Below, one piece after another: positions 33,137-45,543 of a DNA stretch of 64,000 nucleotides. The translations under genes and the position numbers were made by a program. The stretch is from Gordius sp. MW1 (Eukaryota; Nematomorpha; Gordioida; Gordea; Gordiidae), in the NCBI GenBank assembly GCA_964036665.1, contig OZ038528.1:15859245-15923244 (forward strand), written 5' to 3'. How positions within the stretch are numbered: position 1 is the first letter of the stretch; each line of letters starts with the position of its first letter. Below the pieces are notes generated by a model. It was not told where the DNA came from, ran no database searches, and saw nothing but the letters and a program-made list of their open reading frames with translations.

Positions 33137-33914
33137 CCTATAAGCACAGCCCAATCTGCCAAGGCATGTTGTGATTTGTAAAGCCAGCCAATTAATAAAC
33201 CTGTATATAAATATTTTTATATGATTATATGCATGAACTGTATTGTAATTTATATTTATTTTTATACTTATGAAATAAACTTTTAAAAAATCCTTAGACC
33301 TTTTTTTACTAAAATAAAAGTTGTTGATATATTTTTATTCTTTGTACATCATAGATCTGGAATGGAGATCATTTAATTACATAAATCATCAATTATTACA
33401 CAAAAAAATTTTGCTTTATAATTTTTTAATAATTTAATCCAACAATTTAAAACTTACTTTAGGCAAAAATAAAATTAAACTTAATTTTTAAGGGTGAATA
33501 ATTTTTTTAGATGGCAATTGATTAATATATTACGCTCGTAAAATTCATATGTAGTTAAATTTCATATATATAAAACCTATAATGTTAAATCTAATGCTAA
33601 TGTTTTATAGCTTGTAGAAAATATAGTATAGATGGCGCTAACATTACTTTTAACGATATTATATTATTTCTTTATAGATGTAGAAGTTCTACACAAGTTT
33701 AAATGTTTCAATGTAGTTTGATTTATTCTTATATAAACATGATTTTTACTTTTGGTTTGGGCTTTTGTAAGCTTATATTAGCTTGATATAAATTTATAAA
33801 ATAAATATTAAAATCCAGCGAAATAAATAGCGCTTAGATAGTTTATGAGACGAAAGTAATGGCGGCCTACACCCTTAAAAATTATTGCCTGTTCGGCGGT
33901 CTATAGTTTTATTT

Positions 33915-34162
33915 TAAGGAGGGTGCAGTGAGACGTGGGAAAGATCTGTTGCCACCGGGTATCGTACTCAGGATGGCTCTACCGAAATCCTAAGCTGTCG
34001 CAGTAGTAAACACGACGAAATATGACGTCAATTTGAGGTAGGCATATCGGGACGAGAGGGTGATAAGGGGGGGGGGCAAGTCTAGAGGGAAAAATTAAAG
34101 CCAGACAGCGGTCATTTTTATTTATATTCAACCCCACAAATTTATTTTTTGTATATATGAAC
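33915..34162 (+). repeat. Dispersed repeat, copy A (continuation)
   Basis: GAGGGTGC onward matches 45370-45515 (GTCGCA-TAGTAAACACGAC, ATGACGTCAATTTGA) and ends near the G run at 34068-34076. The last 80 bp grade into a diverged copy of the array unit that follows. Confidence 0.75.
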
Positions 34163-37100
34163 TCCACAGCCATTAAAAACCCTTATAAGTTTCCACGGCA
34201 ATTTACAAAAATTTCAAGTTCGACAGGATACGGCACCACAGGACAAACAAAAGCGAGTCCCTAAATTGCATAGCAATCAATTTTTCATAAAATTTAGACA
34301 ACTATTTTGAATATAAGTAGTTCTTTTTTTTAAATATTAGCTATTCTATGCAAGTAACTTTAAATGTACAAATATTATAAATTAGTAAGAAGGTTAAACA
34401 GTCTTTACTTTCAGTTCTTTCGAATAGGTTAAACAAGAGCGAAAGATTGGCAAAAAAGAGGAACATTGTAAAAATTATTTCGATAATTTAAATTTTTGTA
34501 GAAAATGTAAAATGAAATCAGGCTCTAGCTAGGTAACTTGTTTACCGTAAACATGTTATCTAAGAATAATATAATTTAGTAGAAAGGGGGGGGGGGGGAG
34601 GGAAGTGACGTTGAGGGCTGCGCCTCCAACACTTCGGACGGCAGATTTGTAGTTTGTTTTTCCGTTTTGGTATATGCGTGTAGTTTCGGGGTATTGTTTT
34701 TAAAAAACTCATCTATACTCTGTATAAACGTAGCACATTTGCTTTGCAATTTATGGGCTAGATAGGTGGGAAAGGGCGAGAATGCCTATGGGGGGGGGGC
34801 AATAGTCAAGCAGGGAGTCAGATAATACTCGTACAACGTTATAATTGTTTTTTACTACAGGGGGGGGGGGGGGAGGTAAAGACAAAAAAATAATAATTTC
34901 ATTCGTCAATATAAAACAAAACAATCTTTAAATTATTAAAAATTTTAAACCAAAGATGCCATTCAAAGTATGAAGGCCAATATAGAAATTGTATAAGAGG
35001 CAATAAAAGCATAAAAAATTTGTTGAATTGATAACAATAAAATATTTATGCATTTAGTTATATAAATTCAATATTAGTTGTTTAAAAACAATATATAAGT
35101 AAATAAAAAATATCTAAAAAATAAACCATGGCACTCTTAGCAAAAATTTTTAAATAAGTAATTTTACTAATCTATTTTTTCTATTAATAAGGAAAAATAT
35201 TAAAAACAGTCACACAAATTATTCAATAAATCTATTCATACTTTATATCTAATAAACAAAAATATTTGTTACCATATGGTTATAAACTGTTCTTCAACAA
35301 AGATGTCATAAGAACATATTTTATAAAATGAGATTTTAAACAAAAATGCCTAATTAATAACCCTTAAAATCGGCTCTATATCTTATAAAGTTTATGATAA
35401 AAATAAAATTGGATAGCAATTAATACTTTTTAGCGGGATTTCCAAACCTTTATAAAATTAATTCAAATATTTGAATATTTTGGTAATTGGGTAATGATAA
35501 AATACGAAATTTAAAAAGCATGTAAATCATATGGTATATTGACAAAAAAATCTTTAACCATAGACTGTCTCAGTGGCGTAGGGGGACGGACCAAGTAAGA
35601 CACTTATTAATTGCTATGCAATGCAATTTATTGAATATATACCGAAATATACTTTTTTTTTATTTTTGTCAAATTTCGACAAAAAGACTATTAACTATTA
35701 TAGTTGTTTTCCTTTTGCGATATGAAACTTAACCTTATATACGATTTTTTTCCCAAGCAGTGGCGTAAATAAGGGGGGGGGGGGGACCTCGGGCAAAAAT
35801 TTGAAGAGTTTTCGATTAATAACTAAATTAAATGGGTTAAAATATTATAGTTACATCATAGACTTCAAGACACTTATAAAAATCTAGAAACAAAGTATAT
35901 ACATTTAATTTTTTTGATTTAATTTTTGACAAAATGCATTGTAAAATTTCCGAATTTGTTAGTGAAAATTGCTATGAAAATAAAACTTGTTTGAACATTT
36001 ACTTCCCGTGAAAACACCAGACCGCCCCAAGAAGTAGATAACTAATACTTTTATTATTTATCATATTTGTCTAAAATTTTCTGCTAGAACCCATCACGGT
36101 TTGATAACTAAATTGCCTTGGGCGGGGTCAGGTAAAGTCAAAGTAAGCAACGGTCATCATTAATTTGCAGTTAATTATGTTTCGCAATTATCCATTAAAC
36201 AACCTAGACCGATTGGCAAAAGAAATTCACAAAGCAGCAAATATAAAAAGTTATTAACCAGAATTTGGGCCTTTGGGCGGAGTCAGATAAAGACGCATCA
36301 TAAATTTGCCGGGAATTATTTAGCCAGTTTAGCAAGTATCCGATAAAAAGCAACAACCTAGACAAGTTGCAAAAAAAAAATTTATGTAAACTAATCAGTC
36401 GGGCCCATATTGGGCTCGGGCGAGGTTAAAAAATTAAAGCCAACCAGCTGTCATATGCTAGTCTATTACCGAAAGCAAAATGCATAAGTCCACAGCCATT
36501 ACAAACCCTTATAAGTTTCCACGGCAATTTACGAAAATTTCAAGTTCGACAGGACACGACACCACAGGACAAACAAAAGCGAGTCCCTAAATTGCATAGC
36601 AATCAATTTTTCATAAAATTTAGACAACTATTTTGAATATAAGTAGTATTTTTTTTTAAATATTAGCTATTCTATGCAAGTAACTTTAAATGTACAAATA
36701 TTATAAATTAGTAAGAAGGTTAAACAGTCTTTACTTTCAGTTCTTTCGAATAGGTTAAACAAGAGCGAAAGATTGGCAAAAAAGAGGAACATTGTAAAAA
36801 TTATTTCGATAATTTAAATTTTTGTAGAAAATGTAAAATGAAATCAGGCTCTAGCTAGGTAACTTGTTTACCGTAAACATGTTATCTAAGAATAATATAA
36901 TTTAGTAGAAAGGGGGGGGGAGGGAAGTGACGTTGAGGGCTGCGCCTCCAACACTTCGGACGGCAGATTTGTAGTTTGTTTTTCCGTTTTGGTATATGCG
37001 TGTAGTTTCGGGGTATTGTTTTTAAAAAACTCATCTATACTCTTAAACGAAGCACATTTGCTTTGCAATTTATGGGCTAGATAGGTGGGAAAGGGCGAGA

Positions 37101-40100
37101 ATGCCTATGGGGGGGGCAATAGTCAAGCAGGGAGTCAGATAATACTCGTACAACGTTATAATTGTTTTTTACTACAGGGGGGGGGGGGGAGGTAAAGACA
37201 AAAAAATAATAATTTCATTCGTCAATATAAAACAAAACAATCTTTAAATTATTAAAAATTTTAAACCAAAGATGCCATTCAAAGTATGAAGGCCAATATA
37301 GAAATTGTATAAGAGGCAATAAAAGCATAAAAAATTTGTTGAATTGATAACAATAAAATATTTATGCATTTAGTTATATAAATTCAATATTAGTTGTTTA
37401 AAAACAATATATAAGTAAATAAAAAATATCTAAAAAATAAACCATGGCACTCTTAGCAAAAATTTTTAAATAAGTAATTTTACTAATCTATTTTTTCTAT
37501 TAATAAGGAAAAATATTAGAAACAGTCACACAAATTATTCAATAAATCTATTCATACTTTATATCTAATAAACAAAAATATTTGTTACCATATGGTTATA
37601 AACTGTTCTTCAACAAAGATGTCATAAGAACATATTTTATAAAATGAGATTTTAAACAAAAATGCCTAATTAATAACCCTTAAAATCGGCTCTATATCTT
37701 ATAAAGTTTATGATAAAAATAAAATTGCATAGCAATTAATACTTTTTAGCGGGATTTCCAAACCTTTATAAAATTAATTCAAATATTTGAATATTTTGGT
37801 AATTGGGTAATGATAAAATACGAAATTTAAAAAGCATGTAAATCATATGGTATATTGACAAAAAAATCTTTAACCATAGACTGTCTCAGTGGCGTAGGGG
37901 GACGGACCAAGTAAGACACTTATTAATTGCTATGCAATGCAATTTATTGAATATATACCGAAATATACTTTTTTTTTATTTTTGTCAAATTTCGACAAAA
38001 AGACTATTAACTATTATAGTTGTTTTCCTTTTGCGATATGAAACTTAACCTTATATACGATTTTTTTCCCAAGCAGTGGCGTAAATAAGGGGGGGGGGGG
38101 ACCTCGGGCAAAAATTTGAAGAGTTTTCGATTAATAACTAAATTAAATGGGTTAAAATATTATAGTTACATCATAGACTTTAAGACACTTATAAAAATCT
38201 AGAAACAAAGTATATACATTTAATTTTTTTGATTTAATTTTTGACAAAATGCATTGTAAAATTTCCGAATTTGTTAGTGAAAATTGCTATGAAAATAAAA
38301 CTTGTTTGAACATTTACTTCCCGTGAAAACACCAGACCGCCCCAAGAAGTAGATAACTAATACTTTTATTATTTATCATATTTGTCTAAAATTTTCTGCT
38401 AGAACCCATCACGGTTTGATAACTAAATTGCCTTGGGCGGGGTCAGGTAAAGTCAAAGTAAGCAACGGTCATCATTAATTTGCAGTTAATTATGTTTCGC
38501 AATTATCCATTAAACAACCTAGACCGATTGGCAAAAGAAATTCACAAAGCAGCAAATATAAAAAGTTATTAACCAGAATTTGGGCCTTTGGGCGGAGTCA
38601 GATAAAGACGCATCATAAATTTGCCGGGAATTATTTAGCCAGTTTAGCAAGTATCCGATAAAAAGCAACAACCTAGACAAGTTGCAAAAAAAAAATTTAT
38701 GTAAACTAATCAGTCGGGCCCATATTGGGCTCGGGCGAGGTTAAAAAATTAAAGCCAACCAGCTGTCATATGCTAGTCTATTACCGAAAGCAAAATGCAT
38801 AAGTCCACAGCCATTACAAACCCTTATAAGTTTCCACGGCAATTTACAAAAATTTCAAGTTCGACAGGACACGACACCACAGGACAAACAAAAGCGAGTC
38901 CCTAAATTGCATAGCAATCAATTTTTCATAAAATTTAGACAACTATTTTGAATATAAGTAGTATTTTTTTTTAAATATTAGCTATTCTATGCAAGTAACT
39001 TTAAATGTACAAATATTATAAATTGGTAAGAAGGTTAAACAGTCTTTACTTTCAGTTCTTTCGAATAGGTTAAACAAGAGCGAAAGATTGGCAAAAAAGA
39101 GGAACATTGTAAAAATTATTTCGATAATTTAAATTTTTGTAGAAAATGTAAAATGAAATCAGGCTCTAGCTAGGTAACTTGTTTACCGTAAACATGTTAT
39201 CTAAGAATAATATAATTTAGTAGAAAGGGGGGGGGGGGAGGGAAGTGACGTTGAGGGCTGCGCCTCCAACACTTCGGACGGCAGATTTGTAGTTTGTTTT
39301 TCCGTTTTGGTATATGCGTGTAGTTTCGGGGTATTGTTTTTAAAAAACTCATCTATACTCTGTATAAACGTAGCACATTTGCTTTGCAATTTATGGGCTG
39401 GATAGGTGGGAAAGGGCGAGAATGCCTATGGGGGGGCAATAGTCAAGCAGGGAGTCAGATAATACTCGTACAACGTTATAATTGTTTTTTACTACAGGGG
39501 GGGGGGGGGGGGGGAGGTAAAGACAAAAAAGTAATAATTTCATTCGTCAATATAAAACAAAACAATCTTTAAATTATTAAAAAATTTAAACCAAAGATGC
39601 CATTCAAAGTATGAAGGCCAATATAGAAATTGTATAAGAGGCAATAAAAGCATAAAAAATTTGTTGAATTGATAACAATAAAATATTTATGCATTTAGTT
39701 ATATAAATTCAATATTAGTTGTTTAAAAACAATATATAAGTAAATAAAAAATATCTAAAAAATAAACCATGGCACTCTTAGCAAAAATTTTTAAATAAGT
39801 AATTTTACTAATCTATTTTTTCTATTAATAAGGAAAAATATTAGAAACAGTCACACAAATTATTCAATAAATCTATTCATACTTTATATCTAATAAACAA
39901 AAATATTTGTTACCATATGGTTATAAACTGTTCTTCAACAAAGACATAAGAACATATTTTATAAAATGAGATTTTAAACAAAAATGCCTAATTAATAACC
40001 CTTAAAATCGGCTCTATATCTTATAAAGTTTATGATAAAAATAAAATTGCATAGCAATTAATCCTTTTTAGATGGATTTCGAAACCTTTATAAAATTAAT

Positions 40101-40784
40101 TCAAATATTTGAATATTTTGGTAATTGGGTAATGATAAAATACGAAATTTAAAAAGCATGTAAATCATATGGTATATTGACAAAAAAATCTTTAACCATA
40201 GACTGTCTCAGTGGCGTAAATACGAAGGGGGGGGGGGGGACGGACCAAGTAAGACACTTATTAATTGCTATGCAATGCAATTTATTGAATATATACCGAA
40301 ATATACTTTTTTTTTATTTTTGTCAAATTTCGACAAAAAGACCATTAACTATTATAGTTGTTTTCCTTTTGCGATATGAAACTTAACCTTATATACGATT
40401 TTTTTCCCAAGCAGTGGCGTAAATAAGGGGGGGGGGGGAAATCCCCCCGGGCAAAAATTTGAAAAGTTTTCGATTAATAACTAAATTAAATGGGTTAAAA
40501 TATTATAGTTCAGTTACATCATAGACTTTAAGACACTTATAAAAGCCTAGAAACAAAGTATATACATTTAATTTTTTTGATTTAATTTTTGACAAAATGC
40601 ATTGTAAAATTTCCGAATATGATAGTGAAAATTGCTATGAAAATAAAACTTGTTTGAACATTTACTTCCCGTGAAAACACCAGACCGCCCCAAGAAGTAG
40701 ATAACAAATACTTTTATTATTTATCATATTTGTCTAAAATTTTCTGCTAGAACCCATCACGGTTTGATAACTAAATTGCCTGCC
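34163..40784 (+). repeat. 2.3-kb tandem array, just under three units
   Basis: Units start at 34163, 36490 and 38804 (periods 2,327 and 2,314 bp); the third stops near 40784 where it runs on into a transposon. Units look nearly identical except for indels in poly-G runs. Each contains the transposon start CAGTGGCGTA after GACTGTCT, so the array was amplified after that insertion. A 60-62 codon minus-strand frame in units 2 and 3 (36886-37068, 39201-39389) is destroyed by small indels in unit 1 and looks non-coding. Confidence 0.9.
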
Positions 40785-41308
40785 AAGGCCAGCCAAAGCC
40801 CTTTAATTGCTCAATTCACTAATGCTGTCCGAACCAGCGACCACATTGCCCGGCCCTCTGCCCGGCCCAGGCGGACACGCTGATAAGATTCGGGCAATTC
40901 GGGCATAATTAAATTAAAAACATAGTATATTATTTTGTTACTTTTTTATTAGAATATGTATCGAGAATGCTTAAAATGCTAAAATAGCATAATTTTACCC
41001 CTTCCCAAGTTATTTTTATAATCTTTGCGCGACCATTTCTTTCAGATCCCTAGCTACGCTTATGGAAAGAATTGAAATATTTATGTAGCCCGTTGATTAT
41101 TCGCCTGGGCCGTCTAGACTTATAACAAATAAGTGCTAAATTTAATTATTATTCATTTAATTCTTATTTGATTTAACAAAGCTTCCCCATGCAATTCGCC
41201 TTTTTATTCCTTAATCTACGCTTTTACTTATTTCTAATTTCTATAATAATTAATTTTCATATGACTCTTTTTTTGTCCCATATCGCAATTCGTCCTTTTT
41301 ATTCCCTT

Positions 41309-42571
41309 TAGAGGTGTGCACGGATCAATCCGATCCGACATCCGATCCGATCTGGCCGAACTCGGATCGGATCGGATCAACATTTTAATTTTGAAAGTCG
41401 GATCGGTCGGTACGGATCAACATTTTATTTTAGTAGGATCGGATCGAATTTTCAAATTTAAAATAAACAAAAATAAGTTCTAATTAATTAAATTAATAAT
41501 TTTTAGTATACCTTTTCATTATCTTTGCATTCTTTTTTACTTTACCATTTTTGATGCCCAATACCACCTCTCACCTTACTTACCCTAATATATTTATCAG
41601 TATTTCCCTAGCGTTTTTCCCTAGCTAGACTTTCTTGTGATCTTTCACAATCAGACCACGAGCAAACTCTTGATTTTGAAGTACATCACGAAATTAATGA
41701 TCTCAAAAAAGATATTTGTACTACCCTCAAGTCAAAATTTCTAATCACTCAACAACATAAAATTGCCACATTTTTATGTCCAAATTATCGCCAACTTAGG
41801 ATGCTCCCCCCAAATGAGCAAGTAGGCGTAATTAATGAAATATGATCCACACTAGCGTCTAAAATTTTTTTGGTAGATTCTGCAACTGAGATTAAAAATT
41901 TTGCGGCAAGTAGTAGTGATAATCAGCCTCAAAAAACAAAACAAAAAAGTAATTAACATACATTTACATATATGTATATATATTTTTTACATAAAATAAA
42001 TTATTTAATTTATATTTTAAAATAGTTAATCAATGGGAAGATGAGCAGGAAGAAGATAAAGCCCCCGATGAAATCTCAATTTACCTTTCGTTAAAAAATG
42101 AAGATTGCAAATATGATTCAAAAAAAGATTTGCTGAAATGGTGGGTTTCATATCAAACAGTCCTGCCAAGGCTTTATAAGCTGGCAAATAAAGTTTTAGC
42201 TATACCTGCTACCTCCACCACTTCGGAAAGAAATTTCTCGGTGGCTGGAAGAAAATTAGAAGAAAGAAGAACGCGAATTAAACCAGAAAATTTAGATTCT
42301 TTATTAATTTTATATGATAATATGGAATTAGTCAAATAAAGTTTTATATTTATTTCAGGTCTATTGAAATTGCTATACCATATTTTTATGTATTTTGAAT
42401 TTAATCATCAATAAAAAGTTCTGTTCGCAAAATTTTAATTTAAAAATTTCGGATCGGATCAGATTTAGATTTTAAAAAACTCGGTACGGATCGGATTTAG
42501 ATTTTAAGAAAACTCGTATCGGATGGGATATAAAAATTTAAAAACCCCCCGGATCGGATTGCACACCTCTA
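41309..42571 (+). mobile_element. Internally deleted hAT, perfect TSD and TIRs
   Basis: Exact 8-bp duplications ATTCCCTT at 41301-41308 and 42572-42579. Inverted ends TAGAGGTGTGCA / TGCACACCTCTA are 12 bp and perfect. Many CGGATCGGATC motifs lie just inside both ends. 1,263 bp in total. Confidence 0.95.
42130..42339 (+). pseudogene. hAT transposase dimerisation domain
   Basis: The C-terminal part of a hAT transposase: WWVSYQTVLPRLYKLANKVL, then IPATSTTSERNFSVAGRKLE and LLILYDNMEL, ending in a natural stop. It is the family's dimerisation signature (TS-SER-FS-AG). Upstream, 41650-42060 has eroded transposase (for example around 41760, CPNYRQLRM), so the catalytic core is mostly lost. Confidence 0.85.
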
Positions 42572-43354
42572 ATTCCCTTTTCTATGCTATTACTTTTTTA
42601 TGATATAGAATTAATTCCTATACCATTTTTGTGCTTCAAATAAAAAATTTCCCCATTATACTCTATAGCAAGAAGGTGATTTAGTGATTAAATATAGTTT
42701 TTTTTAATTGAAATTTTTTTTTATTAAGCTAAATGCATTAGCAATTAATCTATTAAAATTTGTGACCTATTAATCGGGCTAGGCAGTTCGGGCAGCTCTA
42801 ATGGTTCGGGCATCACCGAGTGAACACTTAGAAGGGTTCAGGCGGGCAATTTAGTTAAAAATTGAACTGGGCAGGGTTCGGGCAGAAAATTCCAACAAAT
42901 CTGACCTCTGGTCCGAACAGCCGGGCCCAAAATGACAATTTTAAATTTCAAGAATTAAATTTGTCTTATTTTCAAAAAAATTTGAATTCTAGGATTTTTA
43001 TAAATAGAAAGGTGACAAAAAAATAGTAAACTATATAAAAAATCTGATTATGGTGCCCGCCCAGGCCTACTTGAAAATCTCAATTTAGGACGGTAGCCTG
43101 CACGACCCCTTAGCCGAGTGGGCCCAGCAGCGAGCCCGACTTTTTGGTTGTTTAAATTTAATTTTTAATTGCAAATAAAATGTAAAAAAAATCGGCTAGC
43201 TTTCCCCCTCCCCCCCCCCCCCTGCCACTCGACAAAATCTGGGCTACGCACCTGTACCAGATTTTATAATGTTAATGTTGAAATAAAAATGAATTTTTTG
43301 GGGAATTCCCCCCCCCCCCCGGGAGAAAATCCTGGTTACGCGCCTGGACTGTCT

Positions 43355-43703
43355 ACGACGGTTATATTCTAGCAAGATTAAGATTCTTATTTAAAAATTG
43401 TAGCATAATTAAAAAATCAAATATTATTAATACATACTATTAATAACATTACTTTGAATGTGTTTTATAATTTTGGCACAAACTAAGAATCCCAATGGAA
43501 TTATCTGAAAAATTTTAACTATCGAAGCACCTTAAATTCTTTAAAGATACGGGTTTTATTATTGATCCTGTTGTTTCAACATATTACAGAACCTCATCCA
43601 TAGGCTTTTTATTGCTTTACCATTTCTTAATCGAATTCAAATTTAGTATACTATCAGATATTAATATAAGTCATGATTATAAATGATTGATGGGGTGATA
43701 TTT
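43355..43703 (+). repeat. Flank shared with 20933-21310
   Basis: Roughly 350 bp matching the DNA to the left of RLE copy 2, here without that insertion. No gene. Confidence 0.8.
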
Positions 43704-44565
43704 AACACTACCTAAGAAGATCACAATTATATGTGCAAAATGGGAGGTGTTGCCGTCAAGTCAGAAACCGGCTGTAAAAATCCCTCCAAAACCATTACAG
43801 TTATAAATAAAACATTACAACAGAAGGTTAGGAGGTCCTAAACAAACGACGCGCATTGCATATCCCCCCCCCCACTCCCATGTGCAATGTAAATAATACA
43901 CTAGGGTTACCGCCTGACTTACAAGTACAACCAAGGCGGTTAAGGATTTTAATTGGGATATGATGCGAATAACTGCTAAAACATATGGGTAGGGACAGGA
44001 TAAAGAATCGAGGTTGTACATACGCTAAGAAGAGGAAAAACTTACAAGAGATAAGGTGGAATGGAACAGAGCTCGGGAGTTGGTATAGGGAAACAAGTTA
44101 TTCTACAGTGTGTTCCCAAATCGCAGACACGTCGGTAGCTTTCCAAGCGAATCGTTTAAAGATAAGGTGGTGGATATCAGGCGTTGTTTAGACACCTTAA
44201 TATGGGTGAAGATTGCAGATATTGGCGGCATCCTAACCGTTAAATGCGCTTATGCTCCCCAAATTGGGTGTTTGCAGATAAGATATTTGGAAAAGGAAAT
44301 ACAAGGGTTACGAGAGGAGGAAAAGTTATTTATTGAGACGGACTTCAACAGTTACGTAGGATAGGATTGTCAGGGGTACGAACAAAATCATGGAGGCTAT
44401 GGGCATGGCTTAAAAAAGCAAGGAAGGGGAGAAACTTCTCCAAGTATCTCAAGCATAGGACATGGCGATCGTTATTGCTTGGTTTCAACGATGATCGGAT
44501 TAGGATTTATTTTAGTCAAATTGACTATCTGCTTATACGTCAAAAGTATACTTATGAAGGATCAG
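43704..44565 (+). mobile_element. RTE-3, 5' end only
   Basis: Begins AACACTACC, the same 5' terminus as RTE-1. Endonuclease pieces are readable: SESFKDKVVDIRRCLDTLIW near 44140, CAYAPQIGCLQ near 44250, FNSYVG near 44350 and QIDYLLIRQKY near 44515. The element stops at 44565, where the dispersed repeat begins. It is the empty-site counterpart of RTE-2: no hAT is present near 43917. Confidence 0.85.
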
Positions 44566-45526
44566 TTTTGGGATACACCTATTTAAATCGTAAGGGGCCA
44601 TTAGGTTTGAGCAAATATTTTAAAAACCCACATAAGATGAGGCCACCTTTCTTCATTCAGTTAAAATTAGAGAAGGGTAACCTCTAGGAAAGCCTAAATT
44701 AATATTGCAAAATAATAAAGTAAAATAAATGTAAATATTTATTTACGTTTGCACCTTGCCTGTGAAATAAGTGACCTAATAAAGAAACTTATAATAAGGT
44801 CAATGGTTTAATCAAACGTTTAAGCTTGCCATAATATGACTCAGCCAGAAAAATAGCAAACGCAATCAACTACTTTATAATTATGATTAACGTAGTTTTA
44901 TGAGATTGGATGATTAACTATGCTAAGGTCAAGACTGTGAGATCAGGTACTTTTAGCCTTGATTAATATAAGTTGATAATATTATCATATTAAATTTCAA
45001 ATTGATTATGCTCAAGTGGCAATTAGATTTAATAAAAATATAAGTGTTAGACTTAAGATAAATTTTTTTATCGAGATTTAGATTTAGATAATATGCATTT
45101 TATGTACTCTTTAATTTTTTTCTATAAATGCCATAATAAACACGAGGGGCTTCGCCCCTGGGGACTTGGGGATCGTTTTCTTTCGTTTTGGTACATACGG
45201 AAGTTTGAACCAATATTACTGAAGGGGGGGGGGGGGTGGGAAGGAGCGGAAATTTTACAATGTAGGTTTAAATTAAGCAAATGCAACAGGTGTTCACATA
45301 GGCTTAAAAAAATATTTGCCATAACCGAGATTCGAATTCTTATCAGTGGAGGCATTAGCCCTTGTAAGGAGGGTGCGGTGAGACGTGGGAAAGATTTGTT
45401 GCCACAGGGTATCGTACTCAGGATGGCTTAACCGAAATCCCAAGCTGTCGCATTAGTAAACACGACAAAATATGACGTCAATTTGACGTAGGCATATTGG
45501 GACGAGAGAGTAATTAGGGGGGGGGG
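44566..45526 (+). repeat. Dispersed repeat, copy B (uninterrupted)
   Basis: Counterpart of 31137-31931 plus 33915-34076, without the 1,983-bp insertion. It carries an AGGGGC-TTC-GCCCCT hairpin at 45145-45159 and G runs at 45224 and 45517, and ends in the TTAGGG tract. Confidence 0.85.
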
Positions 45527-45543
45527 TTAGGGTTAGGGTTAGG
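45527..45543 (+). repeat. Short interstitial telomeric tract
   Basis: Two full TTAGGG units and a partial third, directly after a G run and at the exact end of a dispersed repeat. Too short to be a chromosome end. Confidence 0.8.

Larger units (their letters stand above)
31932..33914. mobile_element. 1,983-bp insertion with 24-bp inverted repeats
   Basis: The repeat copy at 44.6-45.5 kb runs straight through this point (CTTGTAAGGAGG), while here 1,983 bp intervene, flanked by TAAG on both sides. A 24-bp sequence at 31941-31964 recurs inverted at 33889-33912 with one mismatch. A second inverted pair, 16 bp, lies at 32222 and about 33853. It has no transposase, so it behaves as a non-autonomous DNA element. 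It holds the three-exon gene described separately. Confidence 0.75.
40209..43346. mobile_element. DNA transposon with 8-bp TSD and CAGTGGCGTA ends
   Basis: Begins CAGTGGCGTAAAT and ends, reversed, CAGGCGCGTAACC. Exact 8-bp copies of GACTGTCT lie at 40201-40208 and 43347-43354. The uninterrupted relative at 20925 has one GACTGTCT followed by the same right flank. Long G and C runs lie just inside each end. No transposase remains, and a hAT sits inside it. Confidence 0.8.

Noticed and set aside
39201-39389. 62-codon minus-strand ORF repeated in the 2.3-kb array
   Set aside because: Broken by indels between units and containing G-run codons; no family motif.
45527-45543. True chromosome end
   Set aside because: Only about three units, with 18 kb of ordinary sequence following.
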